DNA of 36,338 nt from CAYLXX01 sp964387955. Lineage in GTDB: Bacteria > Patescibacteriota > Microgenomatia > UBA1406 > GWC2-37-13. The translations under genes were made by a program, and so were the position numbers. Below the pieces are notes generated by a model that made no database searches, was not told the origin of the DNA, and saw only the letters and a program-made list of their open reading frames with translations. This document shows positions 7,711-13,327 of the stretch, one piece after another. The DNA lies in assembly GCA_964387955.1 (NCBI GenBank), contig CAYLXX010000008.1, positions 1 to 36,338 of the forward strand, given 5' to 3'. How positions within the stretch are numbered: position 1 is the stretch's first letter; each line of letters begins with the position of its first letter.

Positions 7711-8316
7711 TTAGATTGCTGTAATAAGATCTTTGAGTTTCTCGTATACTGCTTTGGTTAAAACACTTTGCTTCAGGAGATCCTCAGGTGTGGAGTAGGG
7801 ACGATTTTGGATTATTTTATCTGCGGTGACGGATCCAATTCCAGGAAGTGCATCTAGTTCGTCCTTGCTTGCGGTGTTGACATTAATCTTATCTGTATCC
7901 GGCTTTGGACTGCTAGGAGAATCTGATTGGTTACTGTCGGTTAAGGTAGGGATATATATTTTCTGCTCATCTACCAATTTCTCGGATAGGTTAAATTGTT
8001 TATAGAAAAGTTGACTATCTGCTGTGATGGTGAGTCCGCCTGCAGTCTTAACTATATCCTTTAACCGGGCCCCAAAGTCCACTGAATACGCTCCTGGGTT
8101 TTTAACAGCGCCTTCTATATCTACAACGATTTTTGAATCTATTTTGGGAGTTTGTTTGGGTATTTGCAACGTAGATTTCGAATCATTTGGTAAAGATAGA
8201 GGAAAGACTAGTAAATAGCCTCCTAACAGGCTAGCAAAGATCGAAAGACTAGCAAAAATAAGCTCTAATTTGTAGGCCAAGAATAATTTTTTGTAGTCTT
8301 TTTTTTCGATTTCCAT
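7711..8316 (-). CDS. comEA: ComEA: DNA-binding competence protein
   Basis: The product has 201 residues, with one N-terminal membrane anchor (about 18-40), an SLBB-type domain (about 62-123: VVDIEGAVKNPGAYSVDFGARLKDIVKTAGG) and a C-terminal double helix-hairpin-helix domain (about 143-201: INVNTASKDELDALPGIG..TADKII). This is the standard layout of Gram-positive-type ComEA, the receptor that binds double-stranded DNA outside the membrane and hands it to ComEC. It is first gene of comEA-comEC-comEC', with a -10 seven bases upstream of the ATG. The promoter overlaps that of the divergent rnhB. Confidence 0.93.
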   Translation of the reverse strand: MEIEKKDYKKLFLAYKLELIFASLSIFASLLGGYLLVFPLSLPNDSKSTLQIPKQTPKIDSKIVVDIEGAVKNPGAYSVDFGARLKDIVKTAGGLTITADSQLFYKQFNLSEKLVDEQKIYIPTLTDSNQSDSPSSPKPDTDKINVNTASKDELDALPGIGSVTADKIIQNRPYSTPEDLLKQSVLTKAVYEKLKDLITAI

Positions 8317-8322
8317 GCAGTC

Positions 8323-8350
8323 ATCCTAGGCCTTTTTTCAAAAAACTCAA
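8323..8350 (-). promoter_or_regulatory. comEA promoter
   Basis: TAGGAT (8323-8328) ends seven bases before the comEA ATG. A TTGAGT (8345-8350) lies 16 bases upstream. It is interleaved with the rnhB promoter on the other strand. Confidence 0.6.
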
Positions 8351-8355
8351 TGGAC

Positions 8356-8361
8356 TATAAT
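8356..8361 (+). promoter_or_regulatory. rnhB -10 box (TATAAT)
   Basis: This consensus -10 ends seven bases before the ATG at 8368 and lies inside the codons that would follow the upstream ATG at 8350. That makes 8368 the start of a leaderless message. No good -35 is visible, only a T-run. Confidence 0.7.
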
Positions 8362-8367
8362 CTACAT

Positions 8368-9027
8368 ATGCAACTGTTTGCCGACACTAAATTTGAAAGA
8401 AAATTTGGCAGCAAGGGATACGTGATTATTGGTTTAGATGAGGTGGGTCGCGGGGCTCTAGCAGGACCTATAGCCGTTGGTGCGACGGTCTTTGGTCCTT
8501 TCCAGAGGGAATTTGACTTTATGGCTTTGGAACAGCTTAAAATTAAAGACTCAAAATTGCTTCATTTTACTCAACGGGAAAGGCTTGCGAAAGTCATAAA
8601 GCAACATGCATTATTCCATGCAGTTGCTTTTAGTCCTGTTGCAGTTATTAACAAAAAAGGTATTGTCTTTGCTTTTGAACAAGCAGCTCGAAAAGCAATA
8701 ACGCAAGTGCAGCAAAACTTACAAACTGACTCGCCAATTTTCTTACTTGTCGACGCTTTTAAAATTCCTTATGTTAAAGGCGTTGGTCATAAAAGACAGT
8801 TGAATATTATAAAAGGCGATGTGCATTGTTTATCAATTGCTGCGGCATCGATTCTTGCGAAAGTTGAACGAGATTACTATATGACTCAATTGGCAAAAGG
8901 CTTCCCAATGTATGAATGGAATCACAATAAAGGTTACGGTACACGCGAGCATATCGCCGCTATTTTAAAACATGGAAGTAGTCGCCATCACAGACCTCTT
9001 TACTTGCGAAAAATTTTAGGTCAATGA
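8368..9027 (+). CDS. rnhB: Ribonuclease HII
   Basis: RNase HII cuts RNA in RNA-DNA hybrids and removes misincorporated ribonucleotides. The protein (219 residues from this start) shows the catalytic DEVGRG motif (Asp24, Glu25), LLVDAFKIP with the third acidic residue, and the GDVHCLSIAAASILAKVERD block typical of type 2 enzymes. Length fits the family. The six extra residues from the upstream ATG (8350) would contain the -10 box, so they are excluded. The stop overlaps the stop of the converging surface-protein gene by seven bases. Confidence 0.93.
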   Translation: MQLFADTKFERKFGSKGYVIIGLDEVGRGALAGPIAVGATVFGPFQREFDFMALEQLKIKDSKLLHFTQRERLAKVIKQHALFHAVAFSPVAVINKKGIVFAFEQAARKAITQVQQNLQTDSPIFLLVDAFKIPYVKGVGHKRQLNIIKGDVHCLSIAAASILAKVERDYYMTQLAKGFPMYEWNHNKGYGTREHIAAILKHGSSRHHRPLYLRKILGQ

Positions 9028-9953
9028 TTGCGTCGTGTGTAGAAACGAAACCCTAAGAAAATGACAAGAAGAATTACAGTTGCAAGTAACGGTAAGCTTG
9101 GCAGTGCAAAGACATTGGTTGTGGCGTAGATAATAGGTGAGGATGGACCGAAGTTGATCGTTGCAGTAACAGAATAGGGGCCGAAAAAAAATCCCGAGAG
9201 AGTGTTGCTTTCCAAGGATAAACTTGACTGAGAAGAGGCAAGGATCGATTGGGGAGTAATCACGAAATTTTTTTTCGGCCCAAATCCCCTCACACTCACA
9301 TTTCCCTGAGCTTTTATGAGATGACGACCCTGATTAGCTACTTCAAAAATCAAAGGAACTGTGTCCCCAGTTAGTACGAGTGAATATTTTTTTCCAAACA
9401 AATTCAGACTTTTGTTTGTATCTAGTTGGAAAGCGACCAGCTTCGGTTTAGTTTCAAGAGAGCCATCAGAAGTCACGCTAATTGCCAAATTTGAGACAAC
9501 TCCAAGTTGCGCTCGAGTAGTTATTGTTCCTTCGTTGGTTGGGGGTGCTTGTGATTGGGCAACTAACCCTATATAGTAATCTTTTTCCTGGATAACTTGA
9601 GGTACTTGTATTGATAGCGATAAGACTTTTTTTTCATTTCCTCGTAAAAAAAAGGGCTCAGAAAGATGCACGTCCTCATTTAACAGACTCAGTTGGAGCG
9701 GTCCGCTAAATTTACTTGTTACCTGCATAGTTCCATCTGCCTGAGGAACAAGAGAAATGACCTTGATACTTACTTGTTGAGGGTCTCCTAAGTTAGAAAC
9801 CACATACTGCACAGTAAATGATTGTCCGGGTCTACTGACGATTTCTTGAGTCGAAGGAGTTACTGAAAGCGTTACTTCCTGAGCATGCGCAGGTATTCCC
9901 ATAATTATACTTAGTATCCCTATACAAAAAAGTGATAGTAAAAATTGTTTCAT
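9021..9953 (-). CDS. Secreted, C-terminally anchored surface protein (DUF916-like)
   Basis: This 310-residue protein has a signal peptide (1-24, ending AHA), an Ig-like beta-rich exterior and a C-terminal membrane span (about 282-302) followed by a short basic tail (YTRRNH). The order SVTPSTQEIVSRPGQSFTVQYVVSNLGD and later YIGLVAQSQAP resembles the DUF916 family, whose members bind WxL-domain proteins on Gram-positive walls. That match is by pattern only. It follows the 9959-10639 gene after five bases, so the pair is probably one operon building a two-part surface complex. Confidence 0.6.
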   Translation of the reverse strand: MKQFLLSLFCIGILSIIMGIPAHAQEVTLSVTPSTQEIVSRPGQSFTVQYVVSNLGDPQQVSIKVISLVPQADGTMQVTSKFSGPLQLSLLNEDVHLSEPFFLRGNEKKVLSLSIQVPQVIQEKDYYIGLVAQSQAPPTNEGTITTRAQLGVVSNLAISVTSDGSLETKPKLVAFQLDTNKSLNLFGKKYSLVLTGDTVPLIFEVANQGRHLIKAQGNVSVRGFGPKKNFVITPQSILASSQSSLSLESNTLSGFFFGPYSVTATINFGPSSPIIYATTNVFALPSLPLLATVILLVIFLGFRFYTRRNH

Positions 9954-9958
9954 AATGA

Positions 9959-10639
9959 TTACAAAGGTACGACGAATAAATTAACTATAGTTTGGTATGT
10001 TCCATCAGGCTGATCTTTGGCATCATTTACTCTGAAGATGATGGTTGATTGCCGTGTACCCTTTATGAGTTTTCCACTCAGTATAGTCTTGGGTTCTTCC
10101 TCCAAAGTTGCATCAGGAAGCTGACGATAATAGGAAATATCTTTAAAGTCGGTGGCGATATCATCTCCTTTCAGGGTATATCCAAAACCGACATTTTCTA
10201 TCTTTTTCCATGGCTTTGCTACATTGATTGTGCAATCTGAGTCGCAGTTTGTGCGTGGTATTTCGCCACCCCAAATTGTCTTTAATCCTTGTTGGCCTTG
10301 TATAAGAACCTGGTACCGGCTGTTAATTTTCGAAGATATGGTGAGAACCGTGCCTACATTGTCAGCTTCGGCTGATTGGCTGTCAAATGTGAGTGTTGCA
10401 TGAGAAAGAGTGGCTCTTAGGGAATTTTTATCCAACGATCGGACGACATATCCTTGACTCATAAGTGTATTGAGTTGGCTGCTAGTGAGAGTAGTTTCTA
10501 GCCTATTATCAGTATCGTCAATACCTATATCGGGTTCAACTATTTTATATTGGGGAGACTCAATTTCCGCATGTACAAACTTTAAGGGAATCCAGGCTAA
10601 AATAAAAAAAAATACAACCAAAATTAGCACTTTTTTCAT
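9959..10639 (-). CDS. Secreted beta-rich protein, partner of the DUF916-like protein
   Basis: The product has 226 residues, with a signal peptide (about 1-24, cut after VHA) and an exported domain with one likely disulphide (TNCDSDCTI). The pattern of short beta strands, a GFGYTLKGDD block and a final TIVNLFVVPL strand is like WxL-type or other small wall proteins that pair with DUF916 proteins. I cannot assign a family with confidence. There is no C-terminal anchor, so it may be held on the surface by the protein encoded next to it. Confidence 0.55.
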   Translation of the reverse strand: MKKVLILVVFFFILAWIPLKFVHAEIESPQYKIVEPDIGIDDTDNRLETTLTSSQLNTLMSQGYVVRSLDKNSLRATLSHATLTFDSQSAEADNVGTVLTISSKINSRYQVLIQGQQGLKTIWGGEIPRTNCDSDCTINVAKPWKKIENVGFGYTLKGDDIATDFKDISYYRQLPDATLEEEPKTILSGKLIKGTRQSTIIFRVNDAKDQPDGTYQTIVNLFVVPL

Positions 10640-10648
10640 GTATCTACT

Positions 10649-10654
10649 AGTCTA
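10649..10654 (-). promoter_or_regulatory. Possible -10 box (TAGACT) for the surface-protein operon
   Basis: It ends ten bases before the ATG at 10639. No convincing -35 is seen. Only 49 bases separate this ATG from the divergent secE ATG. Confidence 0.35.
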
Positions 10655-10673
10655 GCAAAGTGGCTGTGTATTA

Positions 10674-10682
10674 TGGTACAAT
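10674..10682 (+). promoter_or_regulatory. secE extended -10 (TGG-TACAAT)
   Basis: TACAAT (10677-10682) with an upstream TG ends seven bases before the secE ATG, predicting a leaderless message. No clear -35 is seen, as expected for an extended -10. Confidence 0.65.
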
Positions 10683-10688
10683 ACTTTC

Positions 10689-10874
10689 ATGGACCCCAAA
10701 CGTTTAGTGATAGCCTCAGGATTGATAGAGGAACTTAAGAAAGTCACGTGGCCAAGTAGAGCAGAGACAATACGCTTGACTACCGTGGTCATACTCATCT
10801 CCTTGATTATAGGCTTATATATCGGTATAATTGATATTGTGCTAGCTAAGGGATTACAGTTCCTCACGCATTAG
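10689..10874 (+). CDS. secE: SecE preprotein translocase subunit
   Basis: SecE is the essential small clamp of the SecYEG channel. This 61-residue protein has the amphipathic conserved segment (EELKKVTWPSRAETIRLTTVV) and one membrane span (about 31-55), the minimal single-span form. The order secE-nusG-rplK-rplA is the standard bacterial one and confirms the assignment. A terminator hairpin follows immediately, so secE can be transcribed separately from nusG. Confidence 0.95.
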   Translation: MDPKRLVIASGLIEELKKVTWPSRAETIRLTTVVILISLIIGLYIGIIDIVLAKGLQFLTH

Positions 10875-10877
10875 TTC

Positions 10878-10904
10878 TACTTCTCGAAGAGAAGTATTTT
10901 TTTT
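10878..10904 (+). terminator. Intrinsic terminator or attenuator between secE and nusG
   Basis: TACTTCTC and GAGAAGTA form a perfect 8-bp stem around GAA, followed by eight T (10897-10904). It lies four bases after the secE stop and 21 bases before nusG, inside an operon that is usually uninterrupted. Confidence 0.75.
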
Positions 10905-10924
10905 AGCATTTAATCTTAAATAGT

Positions 10925-11500
10925 ATGTCGGCCACAGAAACTCAAGCTCCAGAAGCTTTGAAATCCAATGTTCCAGCTGAAGCTAAATGGTTTGTGATTC
11001 ACGTACAAACCGGTTACGAAGGACGTGTGAAAAGCGCTCTCGAGCAGAGAGTAAAAAGTCTAGGAGTTGAAGATAAGATTTTTGACATCATTATCCCAAT
11101 TCGCCAAATCGTTGTTGTCAAAAAAGGTAAAAAATCCAAGGCAACCGAGAAAGTTTTCCCAGGATATGTGCTCGTACGTATGATTTTGGATGATAATTCT
11201 TGGCTTGTTGTACGTACTACCGAAGGCGTGACTGGATTTGTTGGAGCAGGTTTAAAACCTACCCCAATTTCCGAAAAAGAAGTCGAGGCCATTATGCGCT
11301 TCGTTCAGCAAGAACAACCGAAGTTTAAGGCTAAATTCTCAATCGGAGAAGCAGTTAAAATCACCGATGGACCGTTTGCCGATTTCTTGGGCACAATTGA
11401 GGCCATTGATGAAGAAAAAGGCAAGGTTCGAGTACTTGTTTCGATTTTTGATCGAGAAACACCAGTTGAATTGGACTTTTTACAAGTCGCAAAACTTTAA
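10925..11500 (+). CDS. nusG: Transcription termination/antitermination factor NusG
   Basis: NusG binds RNA polymerase and couples it to Rho or the ribosome. The 191-residue protein has an N-terminal NGN domain (WFVIHVQTGYEGRVKSALEQRV ... FPGYVLVRM ... VRTTEGVTGFVG) and a C-terminal KOW domain (IGEAVKITDGPFADFLGTIEAIDEEKGKVRVLVSIFDRETPVELDFLQV). A short unstructured N-terminal extension precedes the NGN domain. There is no Shine-Dalgarno and only a poor -10 (TAATCT, 10911-10916). Expression may depend on read-through of the hairpin upstream. Confidence 0.96.
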   Translation: MSATETQAPEALKSNVPAEAKWFVIHVQTGYEGRVKSALEQRVKSLGVEDKIFDIIIPIRQIVVVKKGKKSKATEKVFPGYVLVRMILDDNSWLVVRTTEGVTGFVGAGLKPTPISEKEVEAIMRFVQQEQPKFKAKFSIGEAVKITDGPFADFLGTIEAIDEEKGKVRVLVSIFDRETPVELDFLQVAKL

Positions 11501-11503
11501 ACC

Positions 11504-11929
11504 ATGGCTAAAAAAGTTAAAACACTCGTCAAGTTGAATTTACCAGCAGGAGAAGCGACTCCAGCCCCTCCAGTTGGTCCAGCTTTAGGTCAACACGGCA
11601 TACCAATCATGGAGTTTATCAAAGAGTACAATGCCCGTACAGCCAATCAAAAAGGTCAAGTTATTCCAGCTGTCATTACTGTCTATGAAGATAGAAGCTT
11701 CACATTTATCACTAAGCTTCCCCCTGTTGCAGCCATGATCAAAAAAACTCTTGGAATCCAAAAAGGTTCTGGCCGCCCAAATACTGAAAAAGTTGGTAAG
11801 TTATCAAAAGCCCAAGTCGAGGATATTGCCAAGCAAAAAATGGCCGATCTCAACGCCACCGAGGTTGAGCAGGCCTCTCGCATAGTCGCAGGCACAGCTC
11901 GCAGCATGGGTATTGATGTTGAACAATAA
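11504..11929 (+). CDS. rplK: 50S ribosomal protein L11
   Basis: L11 builds the GTPase-associated centre with 23S rRNA. All 141 residues align to the family by eye: LNLPAGEATPAPPVGPALGQHGIPIMEFIKEYN, then TKLPPVAAMIKKTLGIQKGSG, and the C-terminal RNA-binding domain ending VAGTARSMGIDVE. It follows nusG by three bases and precedes rplA, as in most bacteria. No Shine-Dalgarno sequence precedes the ATG. Confidence 0.97.
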   Translation: MAKKVKTLVKLNLPAGEATPAPPVGPALGQHGIPIMEFIKEYNARTANQKGQVIPAVITVYEDRSFTFITKLPPVAAMIKKTLGIQKGSGRPNTEKVGKLSKAQVEDIAKQKMADLNATEVEQASRIVAGTARSMGIDVEQ

Positions 11930-11930
11930 T

Positions 11931-12761
11931 ATGGGAAAAATACGCACACGAGTTCTCGGCATGGAAGATGTCGAACAAAAACAAAAAGAAGACCAAAAAA
12001 AACGCGCAGTGGAAAAGAAGATGAAGAAAAAACCATCTAAGGCTGTTGAAGCTCTTGTTGAGGTCGAGAAAAAAGAAAAAATGGAAGCAGGGCAGGAAAA
12101 AGTTGAGAAAAAGGCTGAGGCGAGAGCCGAAGTTAAAGACAAAAAGACAGCCGCAACAAAAAAAGTACACGTCCGTGGTAAAAAATATCAAGCTTCTTTG
12201 AAAAATATCGATCAAAAAAAAGCCTATTCGATTAAAGAATCAATTACACTTCTCAAGAAAGTTAAATATGCCAAATTCGATGAGTCAGTCGAACTGCATT
12301 TGAACGTCGATGAAGGCGGACTAAAAGGTGAGCTTGAACTTCCTCATGCAACGGGCAAGGTTGTTCGTGTCGCAATCGTCGACGATAAGCTTTTGGATAA
12401 ACTTGATGCGGGTAAAATCGAATTCGATGTTCTTATTTCTCATCCCTCATTCATGCCTAAACTGGCTAAATACGCTAGAACTTTAGGTCCAAAAGGTCTG
12501 ATGCCTAACCCTAAAACAGGCACAATATCTCCCAACCCAGAAGAGGTAGCTAAGAGATTTGAAAGGGGAGTTACCCGCTGGAAAACCGAGGCTAAATTTC
12601 CGTTAGTTCATTTACTAGTCGGCAAAGTCTCACATGAAGATCAAGATCTTATGGATAATGCCATAGCACTTCTTCAAGCCGTGGGAAAAAATCACATCAA
12701 AGAAGTCTACATAAAAACTACCATGAGTCCTTCACTCAAAGTCAGTATCGAAAATCTCTAA
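11931..12761 (+). CDS. rplA: 50S ribosomal protein L1 with long charged N-terminal extension
   Basis: L1 forms the mobile stalk that helps release E-site tRNA. The L1 body runs from about residue 95 (YSIKESITLLKKVKYAKFDESVELHLNV) to the end, with LPHATGK and the signature LGPKGLMPNPKTGT. Ahead of it lies an extension of about 95 residues, very rich in Lys and Glu. Domain II looks shortened between the VRVAIVDD strand and KIEFDV. The ATG at 11931, two bases after the rplK stop, is preferred to TTG/ATG codons at 11913-11916 inside rplK. rplJ, rplL and rpoB do not follow, so the usual cluster ends here. Confidence 0.95.
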   Translation: MGKIRTRVLGMEDVEQKQKEDQKKRAVEKKMKKKPSKAVEALVEVEKKEKMEAGQEKVEKKAEARAEVKDKKTAATKKVHVRGKKYQASLKNIDQKKAYSIKESITLLKKVKYAKFDESVELHLNVDEGGLKGELELPHATGKVVRVAIVDDKLLDKLDAGKIEFDVLISHPSFMPKLAKYARTLGPKGLMPNPKTGTISPNPEEVAKRFERGVTRWKTEAKFPLVHLLVGKVSHEDQDLMDNAIALLQAVGKNHIKEVYIKTTMSPSLKVSIENL

Positions 12762-12801
12762 AATCTTACGTTTCCTTTCCTAAAACATCGCTAATTATTG
12801 A

Positions 12802-12807
12802 TATAAT
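12802..12807 (+). promoter_or_regulatory. -10 box (TATAAT) of the HEPN/ATPase operon
   Basis: A consensus -10 ends eight bases before the ATG at 12815. The in-frame ATG at 12806 overlaps it and is therefore unlikely to be the start. No -35 is clear. Confidence 0.6.
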
Positions 12808-12814
12808 GATTTTT

Positions 12815-13327
12815 ATGGCAAATGATCAGTATGGTGAATTCTGGAATTATCTTTCTCCTACTCAAAAAGATCTGATCATGGAAGGTAATTTTCTACTAAA
12901 TGACGTTATTCGTCATGCCAATTATTCATTCAAAGACTATTCATTTGTAGTTTTTCCGTACGCGAAAGCTTTTGAAGGATATTTAAAAAAAATTTTCCTC
13001 GATTTGCATTTTATTTCCCATCTGGATTATGTTTCTGACCACTTTCGCCTCGGTAAAATGATGTCGCCTCACCTCATTGGTAGGTTAGGGAATCGTTCTC
13101 TATATAAACAGATAACTGATGCGGCTGGAACCGAACTGGCTGACGAGATTTGGGAGATATGGAAGGTGGGTCGTAACCAAATTTTTCACTATTTTCCTCA
13201 TAATTTGAAGATGATTACGTTTCAGCAAGCAGAGCAAATTATTCAAGAGATGATACGTATTATGGAGACGATTTATCAGAAACTTTATAAACCCTCCAAA
13301 ACCCAAACTTTACCTTATGCTGCGTGA
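12815..13327 (+). CDS. Putative HEPN-domain ribonuclease (RnlA/LsoA-like)
   Basis: This all-helical protein of 170 residues has a candidate HEPN catalytic motif R-x4-H (Arg120-NQIF-His125, in a WKVGRNQIFHYF context). An earlier helix reads YSFVVFPYAKAFEGYLKKIF (42-61), which resembles the HEPN region of the RnlA/LsoA toxins. HEPN nucleases cut RNA and often serve as toxins or defence effectors, and no antitoxin-like partner is adjacent. Its 3' end overlaps the P-type ATPase start by 11 bases, so the two are translated from one mRNA. A non-toxic binding role is possible. The match is by motif only. Confidence 0.6.
   Translation: MANDQYGEFWNYLSPTQKDLIMEGNFLLNDVIRHANYSFKDYSFVVFPYAKAFEGYLKKIFLDLHFISHLDYVSDHFRLGKMMSPHLIGRLGNRSLYKQITDAAGTELADEIWEIWKVGRNQIFHYFPHNLKMITFQQAEQIIQEMIRIMETIYQKLYKPSKTQTLPYAA

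Noticed and set aside
11683..12215. Several minus-strand ORFs opposite rplK and rplA
   Set aside because: Antisense shadows of the Lys/Glu-rich coding sequence, which gives Phe/Ser-rich frames. No promoter or homology.
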